Source: CAYNXB01 sp964401045
GTDB lineage: Bacteria; Pseudomonadota; Alphaproteobacteria; Sphingomonadales; Sphingomonadaceae
Length of the DNA: 64,000 nucleotides
NCBI GenBank assembly: GCA_964401045.1
Contig: CAYNXB010000002.1
Span: forward strand, 1 to 64,000
Reading direction: 5' to 3'
Shown here one piece after another: positions 8,951-17,280 of this stretch (positions are counted from its first letter, which is position 1; every line of letters begins with the position of its first letter). A program made the translations under genes and the position numbers. A model generated the notes under the pieces. That model had not been told where the DNA came from, did not search any database, and saw nothing but the letters and a program-made list of their open reading frames with translations.

Positions 8951-10377
8951 GCGACGATCGCCTTGATGTCGAGGAACTCCTCGAAACCCCAGACGCCGTA
9001 CTGCTTGCCGTTGCCCGAGCGACGGAATCCGCCGAACGGCGCGTCCGGGCTCCACGGCGGGTAGTTCACGTTGACGTAGCCGGCGCGAATGGCGCGGCCG
9101 ATCTTGCGCGCGGCTTCCACATCGGCGGATTCGATATAAGCGGCGAGCCCGAAGTCGGTCGCATTGGCGATGCGAATGGCGTCGTCGATATCGCGATAGG
9201 TGAGGATGCACAGGACCGGGCCGAAGATTTCCTGCCGGGCAATCGCAGCGTCGGGCGACACCGGGCCAAACACGGTCGGACGGACGTAATAGCCTTGCGA
9301 GAGGTGATCGGGCCGCCCCGGTCCCCCGGTCAGCAGCGGCTGGCCTTCCGCGATTGCGGCTTCAAGGATCGCATTGACCCGCTCGAACTGCGCCTGGTTG
9401 GCGAGCGGCCCGAAGCTGACGCCCGGCTGGTCCGGCGGCCCGACCACCAGCGCCTCGGCGGCTTCCACCGCCAGTGCCCGCACCTCCTCGAAACGATCCT
9501 CCGGCACGATCATGCGTGTCGGGGCCGCGCATGCCTGCCCGGCGGCCATCATGCAGATCAGTACGCCCTTGGGCACCGCCTCGGCGAAATCGGCATCCGG
9601 CAGGATCACGTTGGGCGACTTGCCGCCGAGTTCCTGGTGGACGCGCTTGATCGTCGGCGCAGCGCTTGCCGCCATCGCGCCACCACCGGAAACCGAGCCG
9701 GTCATCGACACCATGTCGACGTCCGGATGTTCGGCCAGTCGCGCGCCGCAGTCGGCGCCACGTCCGTTGATGAGGTTGAACACCCCCGGCGGAATTTCCG
9801 CCAGCGCCATCGCTTCGGCCAGCAGGTGGCCGCATAACGGGGCCTGCTCGCTCGGCTTGAGGACAACTGTGCAACCAGCGGCGATGGCGGGCGCGGCCTT
9901 GCAAAGCATCTGGTTGACCGGGGCATTCCAGCTGGTGATCGCCACGACGACGCCGACCGGCTCGCGAACCAGCTCGATGTTATCCCCCCGCCGCGTAACG
10001 AACGGATAGTCGGCAAGGAACTCTAGCACCCCGTCGAAATGCGACAGCGTCATCCGGGTCTGGCCTTGGGCGACCATCGGCGTGATGCCGATCTCGCGCA
10101 CCAGGTGGCGTTCCATCTCCGGCGCGGCGGCATCGAATGCGGCGCGCATCCTTTGGAGAAGGGCGATCCGCTCCTCCACCGGGCTGCTTGCCCAGCTATC
10201 GAAGGCTGTGCGCGCTGCGCCGACCGCGCGGTCGGCATCCGCCGCGTTACCCAGCGTTGCACTGCCCACTAGCGAAAGGTCCGCCGGGTTGCAGATCTCC
10301 ACGCGCTCGTCGCCAGCCGGTTCGAGCCATTCCCCACCGATGTAGAACCGGCCCGCTTCGATGAAATTTTTCCCCAT
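8947..10377 (-). CDS. NAD(P)-dependent aldehyde dehydrogenase
   Basis: Oxidises an aldehyde to a carboxylic acid. All ALDH landmarks are present in 476 residues: the SWNAPVNQ cofactor region, KPSEQAP, the catalytic glutamate in HQELGGKSPN, and the catalytic cysteine in AAGQACAAPTRM. The FGGFRRSGNGKQYG stretch and the C-terminal EEFLDIKAI are also typical. The frame can extend to 10410, but the ATG at 10377 avoids running into the shared operator at 10402-10426. It is divergent from the GMC alcohol oxidase/dehydrogenase, so the pair may convert an alcohol to aldehyde to acid. Confidence 0.92.
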   Translation of the reverse strand: MGKNFIEAGRFYIGGEWLEPAGDERVEICNPADLSLVGSATLGNAADADRAVGAARTAFDSWASSPVEERIALLQRMRAAFDAAAPEMERHLVREIGITPMVAQGQTRMTLSHFDGVLEFLADYPFVTRRGDNIELVREPVGVVVAITSWNAPVNQMLCKAAPAIAAGCTVVLKPSEQAPLCGHLLAEAMALAEIPPGVFNLINGRGADCGARLAEHPDVDMVSMTGSVSGGGAMAASAAPTIKRVHQELGGKSPNVILPDADFAEAVPKGVLICMMAAGQACAAPTRMIVPEDRFEEVRALAVEAAEALVVGPPDQPGVSFGPLANQAQFERVNAILEAAIAEGQPLLTGGPGRPDHLSQGYYVRPTVFGPVSPDAAIARQEIFGPVLCILTYRDIDDAIRIANATDFGLAAYIESADVEAARKIGRAIRAGYVNVNYPPWSPDAPFGGFRRSGNGKQYGVWGFEEFLDIKAIVA

Positions 10378-10401
10378 CGCGCGAGCATGGAGGAATGGAA
10401 A

Positions 10402-10426
10402 TGTTATCACAATAACGTATTACAAT
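10402..10426. promoter_or_regulatory. Shared palindromic operator, site 2
   Basis: Arms TGTTATCAC and GTATTACAAT about a 6-base spacer, midway between the divergent aldehyde dehydrogenase and GMC oxidoreductase starts. Its position argues for the downstream start codons chosen for both genes and for joint control of both. Confidence 0.55.
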
Positions 10427-10450
10427 CCGGTGGATGGAGCGAGGGGCAGC

Positions 10451-12064
10451 GTGGCAGGCAAAGCCGATTTCGTGATCGTAGGCGCGGGATCGGCCGGATG
10501 CGTGCTCGCGAACCGCTTGTCGGAGGATTCGGGCAATTCGGTGATCCTGCTGGAGGCGGGCGGGGCTGACCGCCACCCGTTCATGCGCATGCCCTTTGCG
10601 TTCATGAAGCTGCAATTCGTGAAACGGCTCTCCTGGAACTACTGGAGCGAACCGGAGCCCGGCCTTGAGGGGCGGCGCCTCTGGCTTCCGCGCGGCAAGT
10701 GCCTGGGCGGCACCTCCTCGATCAACGGCATGGTCTATTCCCGCGGCCACCCGCGCGATTACGACGAATGGGCGGACATGGGGGCGCAGGGCTGGAGCTG
10801 GCGCGAGGTGCTGCCGTACTTCAAGCGTTCGGAGGGAAGCTGGCGCGGCGAGAATGAATGGCATGGGGGCGATGGGCCGCTGACGGTGACGCCAGTCGAC
10901 GTCGCGGGTCCGCTCAACGATACGGTGATCGAAACGGCTCGCAACCTTGGCTATACGGTGAGCGGCGACCAGCACGGCGCGAATGCCGGGGAAGGTTTCT
11001 CGCCGCCGGAAGTCACAGTCGAGGACGGCAAGCGCGCAAGCACGGCCACGCAATATCTACGCCCGGCAATGGACCGCCCGAACCTGACGGTCCTGACCGG
11101 CGTCACCGCCACCCGGATCGTGGTCGAGCGCGGGCGCGCAGTCGGGGTCGAGATTGCCGAGGGGCGGGGCGCCCGCACTATCCGCGCCGAGCGCGAAGTG
11201 ATCGCATGCGCGGGGGCCTACAATTCGCCCAAGCTGCTGCTGCTTTCAGGGATCGGCCCCGCGGACGATCTGCGCTACCTCGGCATCGACAGTGTGGTCG
11301 ACCTGCCGGGCGTGGGGCGCAACCTGCAGGAGCATCCGCTGACCGCGGTGGGACACGAGCTCAACCGCCCGATCGGATTCGAGAACAATCTGCGGTTCGA
11401 TCGGCTCGCGTGGAACGTCTCCAGGTATATGATGGGAATGGCGCGCACGGCGACCCAGCTGCCGGTCACCAGCTTCGCCTTCCTGCGCACCCGCGATGGC
11501 CTCGATCGCCCCGACATCAAGGCCAACATCTACCCCACGCGGCTCGACGGGCGCGTGTGGTTCCCCGGGGTACGGAAAGGGGCGGGCCACGCGATCGCGG
11601 CGTTCTGCGTGCTGTTGCGGCCCGAAAGCCGGGGGTCGGTACGGCTTCGGTCAGCGGACCCGCTGGCACCGCCGGAAATCCGCGTTGGTCTGTACGACGA
11701 TCCGCGTGACCTCGTGACGATGCGCCGCGCGGTGCGACAGATGCGCGATTTCTATGCCGCCGCGCCACTGAGCGACCTGACGGGCGCTGAGATGATGCCC
11801 GGCCCCGATGTCATCAGCGACGCGCAGATCGACGACTATAATCGCCGGACCAGCATCCTCGCTCACCACGCCTCCTGCACTTGCGCGATGGGCGTGGGCA
11901 CGGACGCGGTGGTCGATCCGCAGCTGAGGGTTCGCGGACTGGACGGGCTGCGGGTGGCCGACGCTTCGGTCATGCCGCGCGTGATAGGCGGCAACACCAA
12001 CGCCCCGGTGATCATGATCGCTGAAAAGGCGGCCGACCTGATCCTCGATCGGCCGCCGGCCTAG
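10451..12064 (+). CDS. GMC-family FAD oxidoreductase (choline dehydrogenase-like)
   Basis: 537-residue alcohol-oxidising flavoprotein. It has the N-terminal ADP-binding fold FVIVGAGSAGCVLANRL, the GMC signature around LPRGKCLGGTSSINGM, the second GMC signature in AGAYNSPKLLLLSGIGP, and the C-terminal catalytic region HASCTCAMG with RVADASVMP and GNTNAPVIMIAEKAAD. The GTG at 10451 is preferred: it lies directly before the Rossmann strand and downstream of the operator, whereas the upstream ATG would overlap the divergent gene. It would oxidise a primary alcohol to an aldehyde for the divergent ALDH. Its stop overlaps that of the convergent GntR gene (CTAG). Confidence 0.92.
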   Translation: MAGKADFVIVGAGSAGCVLANRLSEDSGNSVILLEAGGADRHPFMRMPFAFMKLQFVKRLSWNYWSEPEPGLEGRRLWLPRGKCLGGTSSINGMVYSRGHPRDYDEWADMGAQGWSWREVLPYFKRSEGSWRGENEWHGGDGPLTVTPVDVAGPLNDTVIETARNLGYTVSGDQHGANAGEGFSPPEVTVEDGKRASTATQYLRPAMDRPNLTVLTGVTATRIVVERGRAVGVEIAEGRGARTIRAEREVIACAGAYNSPKLLLLSGIGPADDLRYLGIDSVVDLPGVGRNLQEHPLTAVGHELNRPIGFENNLRFDRLAWNVSRYMMGMARTATQLPVTSFAFLRTRDGLDRPDIKANIYPTRLDGRVWFPGVRKGAGHAIAAFCVLLRPESRGSVRLRSADPLAPPEIRVGLYDDPRDLVTMRRAVRQMRDFYAAAPLSDLTGAEMMPGPDVISDAQIDDYNRRTSILAHHASCTCAMGVGTDAVVDPQLRVRGLDGLRVADASVMPRVIGGNTNAPVIMIAEKAADLILDRPPA

Positions 12065-12729
12065 AGCCCGCGCGCCTCGAGCGTCTCCAGCAGCATCTGC
12101 TCGAACGCGTCGCGGCGCAGGCGCCGGACCGAGAGCAGCTTTTCGGTATCACGCTTCTGGAGAGCTTCGAGGAATTCGTGCTTGCGCAGAATCTTGCGCT
12201 CATCGCTGTTCCCCCGCGGCAGCGGCAGCAGCGCACGATAGCGGTCGGTCAGCGCCCACAAGCGCATCGCTTCGCGCACGATGGTCTTCTTCGGCGAAAG
12301 CTGGAAGATCATCATGTGGAATTCGCGATGTCGGTCCCACCAGTTGGAGCGATCGCCTACGTTGAGAAGCTCCTCTAGCTCGTCAGCGCGCCGCTCCAGT
12401 TCATCGAGCTGATCCTCCGTCGGCCATTCTACCGTGCGCAGCAATTCGTCCTCGACCATGTGCCGCAGCGTGAACAACTGCTCGGCCTCGTCGCGCGAAA
12501 GGCGGGTTACGAAAAACCCGCGATTGGGATCATGCTCGATGATTCCTTCGGAGCTCAGCAGCTTCAGCGCCTCGCGCACCGGCACCCGGCTGGCCCGGAA
12601 CTGCCCGGCGAGCTCGTTCTGACCGAGCCGCATACCCGGCGCGAGCGTTCCGCGCGCGACCATCGACCGCAATTCGTTCGCGATCTTGGCGGGCACGCCG
12701 AGGGATAACTTGGTTTCTGGATCCATCAT
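12061..12729 (-). CDS. GntR-family regulator with FCD ligand domain (copy 1)
   Basis: About 222 residues. The N-terminal winged helix (LAGQFRASRVPVREALKLLSS) and wing (DPNRGFFV) are followed by an all-helical FCD domain with metal/ligand-type residues (HREFHMMIF). FCD regulators bind palindromes of the TNGTNNNACNA kind and respond to carboxylic acids. TTGTTATACAA, in the operator at 12926, fits that consensus exactly. The protein closely resembles the regulator at 15343 in its winged helix, so they are paralogues. The start is uncertain: two adjacent ATGs at 12729/12726 lack a strong ribosome site. Confidence 0.88.
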   Translation of the reverse strand: MMDPETKLSLGVPAKIANELRSMVARGTLAPGMRLGQNELAGQFRASRVPVREALKLLSSEGIIEHDPNRGFFVTRLSRDEAEQLFTLRHMVEDELLRTVEWPTEDQLDELERRADELEELLNVGDRSNWWDRHREFHMMIFQLSPKKTIVREAMRLWALTDRYRALLPLPRGNSDERKILRKHEFLEALQKRDTEKLLSVRRLRRDAFEQMLLETLEARGL

Positions 12730-12925
12730 TTGGGGACATTGGCGGCGATCGCATCGCTTGGCAATCGTCGAGATTTCGACGGATTCTTCGGATAATCCGG
12801 CCGCTCGCACGCCTTGATCAAAGGAGTGTGAGTAACGTCCGCTGGGCGAATGTCGATGGTCGGGCTTAACGCAGATCGTTCCGCCTGCGCACCCGCCCTC
12901 GGTTGAGCTTGACCGAGTTGAGAGG

Positions 12926-12949
12926 ATTGTTATACAAAATAGTATACCC
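12926..12949. promoter_or_regulatory. Shared palindromic operator, site 3 (best left arm)
   Basis: Left arm ATTGTTATAC and right arm GTATACC separated by AAAATA, 38-60 bases upstream of the LigJ-like start. The core TTGTTATACAA matches the general FadR/VanR-type GntR consensus TNGTNNNACNA. Confidence 0.65.
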
Positions 12950-12987
12950 AGCGGCGTTCGGCCGCCTTCCCCGGAGAGCTAGCCATC

Positions 12988-13998
12988 ATGATCATCGATT
13001 GCCACGGCCACGTCAGCGCTCCGGCAGAGTTGTGGGTCTACAAGTCGTTGCTGCTGTCGCACCGGGGCGAGCACGGCAAACGCTTCCCGGAACTGACGGA
13101 CGAGGAAATCCTCGCCCACACCAATCGCAAGGAGATGGCGCCGTGCGGCCATCTCGACATGCTGGATCGTGTGGGCACCGACTATCAGTTACTGAGCCCC
13201 CGTCCGTTCCAGATGATGCATTCGGAAAAGCCGGGGTTCCTGGTCCATTGGTTCACTGAGGCGACCAACGACATCATTGCGCGACAGTGCCGGCTGATGC
13301 CGGACAAATTCGCGCCAATCTGCGGGCTGCCGCAAGTCGCCGGTGAGCCGATCGAAAACGCGCTCCCGGAACTCGAGCGGTGCGTGAACACGCTCGGCTT
13401 CAAAGGCTGCCTGCTCAATCCGGATCCGTACGAGAACTCCGGCACCGAGCCGCCGCCGATGGGCGATCGCTACTGGTATCCGCTGTACGAGAAGTTGTGC
13501 GAGCTGGACGTTCCGGCGCACATCCATTCGGCCGGTTCGCGCTCGTCTCGCGCGCCCTATACGCTCAACTTCCTGCTGGAAGAGACGATGGCGGTCTATG
13601 GCCTCCTCGAGAGCGACGTGTTCAAGGATTTCCCGCAGCTCAAGATCGTGTGCAGTCACGGCGGGGGAGCGATTCCTTATCACGTCGGCCGCTTCCGCGC
13701 TTCGTCGCTTCGGCGCGGCGAGGAGTTCCTCGATAAGATGCGCCACATCTACTACGATACGGTGCTCTATTCCGAAGAGGCGTTGCGGCTGCTGATCAAG
13801 ACGGTGGGTGCGGACAACTGCCTGTTCGGCGCGGAATGTCCCGGTGTCGGCTCGGCGGTCGATCCGGCGACCGGCAGGACGCTTGATGACATCGCGCCAT
13901 TCATTACCGGGTTCGACTGGTTGAGCCAGGAGGACAAGGACAAGATCATGTTCGGCAATGCAATGAAGCTGTTCAAGCTCGATCCGCCCCTGAAATGA
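12988..13998 (+). CDS. ligJ: 4-oxalomesaconate hydratase-like amidohydrolase
   Basis: 336-residue member of the amidohydrolase_2 family that closely matches LigJ, the hydratase turning 4-oxalomesaconate into 4-carboxy-4-hydroxy-2-oxoadipate in the protocatechuate/gallate 4,5-cleavage pathway. Distinctive LigJ-like segments are IIDCHGHVSAP (metal histidines), SPRPFQMM, PICGLPQVAGEPIEN, LLNPDPYE, YEKLCELDVPAHIH, SHGGGAIPY and the FGAECPGVGS glutamate region. It overlaps the following aldolase by ATGA, giving the expected hydratase-aldolase order. The substrate could be a close analogue, since the ring-cleaving enzymes in this window are not classical LigAB. Confidence 0.85.
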   Translation: MIIDCHGHVSAPAELWVYKSLLLSHRGEHGKRFPELTDEEILAHTNRKEMAPCGHLDMLDRVGTDYQLLSPRPFQMMHSEKPGFLVHWFTEATNDIIARQCRLMPDKFAPICGLPQVAGEPIENALPELERCVNTLGFKGCLLNPDPYENSGTEPPPMGDRYWYPLYEKLCELDVPAHIHSAGSRSSRAPYTLNFLLEETMAVYGLLESDVFKDFPQLKIVCSHGGGAIPYHVGRFRASSLRRGEEFLDKMRHIYYDTVLYSEEALRLLIKTVGADNCLFGAECPGVGSAVDPATGRTLDDIAPFITGFDWLSQEDKDKIMFGNAMKLFKLDPPLK

Positions 13999-14660
13999 TT
14001 GCGCTTACCGAAACGCTAGCGCGCCTTGCGGCGATCGATACCTGCGCGCTCAGCGATGCGCTCGACAAGCTCGGTCTCGCTGGCCAGGTCACGGGGCTGC
14101 GGCGTGAATCCGGCGCGGGCCGCGTCGCCGGCGTGGCGGTGACGGTGAAGCTGGGGACCGGCGATCCGCCGCCGGGGCCGCCGGTCCATCTCGGGGTCAA
14201 GGCGATCGAGGCGTCCGACGAGCATTCGATCATCGTGGTCGAGCAGCGCTCTGGCCTGGATGCGGGATGCTGGGGCGGCCTGCTGACGCGCGGCGCATTG
14301 CGCGCCAAGGTTCGTGCGGTGATTGCCGACGGCCCCGTGCGGGACATCGACGAGGCCCGCGAGCTCGAATTCCCGATCTTCACCAATCGGCTGACTTGCT
14401 TCACCGCGCGCGCCCGCGTGGTCGAGAAGGCGACCAACGAGCCGGTCGAGATCGGTCAGGTGACCGTCAATCCGGGCGACTACATCGTCGCCGACGGTAG
14501 CGCGGTGATCGTCATCCGACCGGAGGAGGTCGCGCGAGTGCTGGCGACGGCGGAGGAGATTTGCGGGCGCGAAGCGGCGATGATCGCCGAGATGGCAAAG
14601 GGCACGAAGATGAGCGAAGTGCTCGGCGGCAGCTACGAGCACATGCTGAAGAAGGATTGA
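13995..14660 (+). CDS. ligK: RraA-family aldolase, likely 4-carboxy-4-hydroxy-2-oxoadipate aldolase
   Basis: 221 residues, class II metal-dependent aldolase of the HMG/CHA aldolase (RraA-like) fold. These enzymes split 4-carboxy-4-hydroxy-2-oxoadipate into pyruvate and oxaloacetate. Key elements are visible: the glycine-rich pocket GGLLTRGA, and the catalytic Arg-Asp pair in ADGPVRDIDEA, which distinguishes aldolases from the RNase E inhibitor RraA. It directly follows, and overlaps, the LigJ-like hydratase, whose product it would cleave. Its C-terminus KGTKMSEVLGG resembles other LigK proteins. Confidence 0.82.
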   Translation: MIALTETLARLAAIDTCALSDALDKLGLAGQVTGLRRESGAGRVAGVAVTVKLGTGDPPPGPPVHLGVKAIEASDEHSIIVVEQRSGLDAGCWGGLLTRGALRAKVRAVIADGPVRDIDEARELEFPIFTNRLTCFTARARVVEKATNEPVEIGQVTVNPGDYIVADGSAVIVIRPEEVARVLATAEEICGREAAMIAEMAKGTKMSEVLGGSYEHMLKKD

Positions 14661-14661
14661 G

Positions 14662-15321
14662 ATGGCCGAGGATACCAATGTAGCCCGCGCGCTGGCGCTC
14701 GACACGGCGACTCTGTCCGATGCGCTCGACCGCCTCGGCGTTGTCGGCCAATGCTACCGTATCGCCGGGCGCGATCCGTCGTTTGAGATGGCCGGGCGCG
14801 CGTTCACGATGCTGTGCGGCCCCGCGTCCAACCCGCCCGGCACGGTCGGCGACTACATCGACGACGTGCCCGAAGGCCATGTCGTGGTGATCGACAACGG
14901 GGGGCGGGAGGACGCGACCATCTGGGGCGACATCCTGACGGAGATCGCCCATCGTCGCGGAATCGCCGGGACCGTGATCGATGGCATCAGCCGCGACGTC
15001 GCGCTATGCCGCAAGCTCGGCTACCCGGTGTTCTCGAAGGGGCACTGGATGCGCACCGGCAAGGACAGGGTGCAGGTCGAGCGCATGGATTGCGTGGTCA
15101 ACATCGGCGGCGCGCGCGTCGCGCCGGGCGATATACTGCGTGGCGATGCCGATGGGGTGGTTGTCCTGCCCAGGGAGCATGAGGGTGCGGTGCTCGAAGC
15201 GGCCGAGCGGATTGGCGCGGCCGAAGAGGCGATCCGGGAAAGCTGCCGCCAGGGCATGCGGCTGGACGAAGCGCGCCGGCAATTCAACTACCACAACCTG
15301 CAGGCTCGCGAACAAGGCTGA
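14662..15321 (+). CDS. Second RraA-family aldolase/decarboxylase-like protein
   Basis: 219 residues, paralogous fold to the preceding gene and one base apart from it. It keeps the family architecture: TLSDALDRLG helix, WGDILTEIA pocket, and the Arg-Asp pair in IDGISRD. It has a different pocket (VFSKGHWMRTGKDR) and longer C-terminal helix. It may act on a different 2-oxo acid, or decarboxylate oxaloacetate, a known side activity of this family. It could instead be a dehydratase or isomerase of the pathway. The function is inferred from fold and position only. Confidence 0.75.
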   Translation: MAEDTNVARALALDTATLSDALDRLGVVGQCYRIAGRDPSFEMAGRAFTMLCGPASNPPGTVGDYIDDVPEGHVVVIDNGGREDATIWGDILTEIAHRRGIAGTVIDGISRDVALCRKLGYPVFSKGHWMRTGKDRVQVERMDCVVNIGGARVAPGDILRGDADGVVVLPREHEGAVLEAAERIGAAEEAIRESCRQGMRLDEARRQFNYHNLQAREQG

Positions 15322-15346
15322 CCGCTGGGCTGGCCGGGCGGGTCAG
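15318..15346. terminator. Short hairpin between convergent genes
   Basis: CTGACC / GGTCAG 6-bp stem spanning the two convergent stop codons at 15321 and 15343. It is a possible weak bidirectional terminator without a T-run. Confidence 0.25.
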
Positions 15347-16017
15347 GGCCGTTCGAACACTAGCTCGAGTCTCGATTCAATGCCCTTGCGCGCTTCGATG
15401 TAATCCGAGAGCAGGCGCCTGCGGTCGCGCGCGGCCAGCGCATCGATCAGCTTGCGCTCCGGACTCGATCCCGGGTTCCGGGGCAGCAGCGTGCGATAGC
15501 GGTCGGTCAGTCGCCAGAGCCGCGCCGCCTCGCGCAGCAGCACCTTTTGGGGCGACAGGTCGAATAGGGAGTAGCGCAGGTCCTCCAGCGCTTTCGCCCA
15601 GCTGCGGTAGTCCTTGTTCTGATCCATGGAATCGATCCGGTCGAACTGCTCATAGAACTGCCTGATCTGGGTGTCGTCGGGCCATTCGGCCGTCCCGAGC
15701 AGTTCACCTTCGATCCAGCGGCGCATCTTGTATAGCTGCCTCGCCTCCTCGATCTCCAGCGGCGCGACGAAGTAACCGCGGTTGCGGTCGTGCATCAGGA
15801 AGCCTTCGGCCGATAGCAACTTGAGCGCTTCGCGGATCGGCACCTTGCTGCGCCCGAAGCGGTCGGCCAACTGCGTCTGGCGCAAGTGCTCGCCGGGCAA
15901 GATGGTGCCCCGCGTGATCATCGACCGCAGTTCGTCAGCGACATAGTTCGGAAGCGAGTCCGTTATCGCGGGCTCGGCCGGTGAATCATCCGTTGCCCCC
16001 TTGCGAATGCCCGCCAT
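15343..16017 (-). CDS. GntR-family regulator with FCD ligand domain (copy 2)
   Basis: 224 residues with the same architecture as the regulator at 12061. The winged helix is LADRFGRSKVPIREALKLLS with wing DRNRGYFV, followed by a helical FCD domain including the shared LWRLTDRYRTLLPR segment. The two recognition helices differ at only a few positions (SKVPIREALKLLS versus SRVPVREALKLLS), so the two proteins may bind overlapping sets of the repeated ATTGTTATAC operators. Only a 19-base gap separates it from the upstream alcohol dehydrogenase gene, so the two probably share a transcript. Confidence 0.88.
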   Translation of the reverse strand: MAGIRKGATDDSPAEPAITDSLPNYVADELRSMITRGTILPGEHLRQTQLADRFGRSKVPIREALKLLSAEGFLMHDRNRGYFVAPLEIEEARQLYKMRRWIEGELLGTAEWPDDTQIRQFYEQFDRIDSMDQNKDYRSWAKALEDLRYSLFDLSPQKVLLREAARLWRLTDRYRTLLPRNPGSSPERKLIDALAARDRRRLLSDYIEARKGIESRLELVFERP

Positions 16018-16036
16018 CTACTTCCCCTTGTTCGAT

Positions 16037-17146
16037 TCAACCCGCCTTGTGCGGGCTAACGGTCACGTGAACTGCCCCTTCGATCCCTCGTCCGGCGGTG
16101 GCAAGCACCGCTTCGTGTACACGGTCGAGCCCGAAATCGTGGCTGCATAACTTGTCGATCGGCCAGCGGCCGGTCGCGACGATGTCGAGCGCGGTCTGTA
16201 CCGCGCGATAGGAGTGGCCCCGCGGCGCGCGCACGGTGAGGTAACGCTTCTTGATCTCGTTGATCGGCACGCTTTGCCCCAGTCCGTTGAGGCTGAGCCA
16301 GGCGCCCTTGGCGGAGAGTGCGACGGCCTGCGCGGCGATGCTGCCGTCGGGGTCGCCGGTGGTGTCGACGACAACGTCGACACCCAGGCCCCCGGTCTCG
16401 CGCATCACGATCGCCGTCAGGTCCTCGGTTGCGATGTCTACCGCGATGTCGGCACCCAGTTCGAGCGAAAGATCGAGGCGCGCGCGGTCCCGCGTCATGC
16501 CGGCGATGATGACCTTGATCGCGCCCGCGGCCTTGGCGGCGAGGGCGCAGCTCAGGCCCTGCTGGCCTGGCCCGAACACCAGCACCGTCTTGCCCAGGCC
16601 CGCGCCCCCATCGAGGACCGCCCATTGTACGCCGTTGCCGAGCGGCACCGCCAGGGTGGCGTGCCGCGCATCCATATCGGCCGGGATCTTGTGAATCACC
16701 GCATTGGGCGCGAGATACATGTATTCGGCGAAGCCGCCCCACAGGTGCGGGGCGATGTCGGCATTGCAGGTGCCGTAACGCAGCGTGTTGAAGCGGTCCT
16801 TCACGTTGAAGAAATCGGCTTCCATGCACAGGCGGTAATCGCCCTGCCTGCACCAGTGGCAATGCCAGCAGGGGAGATACTCGTGCAGGGCGATACGATC
16901 CCCCGGCTTGAGTCCCCAGCGCTTCGCGGCGGCGTCGCCAAGCGCCGTTACCGTCCCCACGTTCTCGTGCCCCATGATGCACGGAGCGGTGTTTGGCTTG
17001 CGGTACATCTCCGGGTCACTGCCGCCGACGCCGGAGGATTCCACCTTCATCAGGCCGTCGTCGTCACCGATCGGAGGAAGTTCGAACTCGCGAATCTCGT
17101 TCTGCTCGATATCCGTCTTCACCGCCGCCCGAACGAGTTGCGCCAT
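16037..17146 (-). CDS. Zinc-dependent alcohol dehydrogenase (MDR superfamily)
   Basis: 369-residue medium-chain dehydrogenase/reductase that interconverts alcohols and aldehydes or ketones with NAD(P). The catalytic-zinc region GHENVGTV is present, and the structural zinc lobe has four cysteines in CWHCHWCRQGDYRLC. The Rossmann motif is VLVFGPGQQGLSCA. Upstream lies a half-operator ATTGTTAGAC at 17212. The gene is transcribed divergently from an AAHS-type carrier and into the second GntR gene. The substrate is unknown; oxidation of an aromatic side-chain alcohol would suit the setting. Confidence 0.88.
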   Translation of the reverse strand: MAQLVRAAVKTDIEQNEIREFELPPIGDDDGLMKVESSGVGGSDPEMYRKPNTAPCIMGHENVGTVTALGDAAAKRWGLKPGDRIALHEYLPCWHCHWCRQGDYRLCMEADFFNVKDRFNTLRYGTCNADIAPHLWGGFAEYMYLAPNAVIHKIPADMDARHATLAVPLGNGVQWAVLDGGAGLGKTVLVFGPGQQGLSCALAAKAAGAIKVIIAGMTRDRARLDLSLELGADIAVDIATEDLTAIVMRETGGLGVDVVVDTTGDPDGSIAAQAVALSAKGAWLSLNGLGQSVPINEIKKRYLTVRAPRGHSYRAVQTALDIVATGRWPIDKLCSHDFGLDRVHEAVLATAGRGIEGAVHVTVSPHKAG

Positions 17147-17211
17147 TGCCTATCCCATCCTCCCGATTACCGCTCACCGCCTTCGGCTGCGCAGGAACGG
17201 CCATAGGCTAG

Positions 17212-17227
17212 ATTGTTAGACAATAAA
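17212..17227. promoter_or_regulatory. Shared operator, site 4a (single arm)
   Basis: One arm, ATTGTTAGAC, followed by AATAAA, 66 bases upstream of the alcohol dehydrogenase start. The second arm is poor. Confidence 0.4.
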
Positions 17228-17252
17228 AGGCGCGGCGCCACCGATTGACTGA

Positions 17253-17280
17253 ATCGTTATACCATTTAAGCAGACCAAAT
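17253..17280. promoter_or_regulatory. Shared operator, site 4b overlapping MFS start
   Basis: Left arm ATCGTTATAC followed by a degenerate right half, reaching the ATG of the carrier at 17279. A bound repressor would cover the ribosome-site region. Confidence 0.45.

Noticed and set aside
8333..9064. 243-codon plus-strand frame opposite the MFS and ALDH genes
   Set aside because: Low-complexity Arg/Gln/His composition typical of antisense frames in GC-rich DNA; both opposing genes are well supported.
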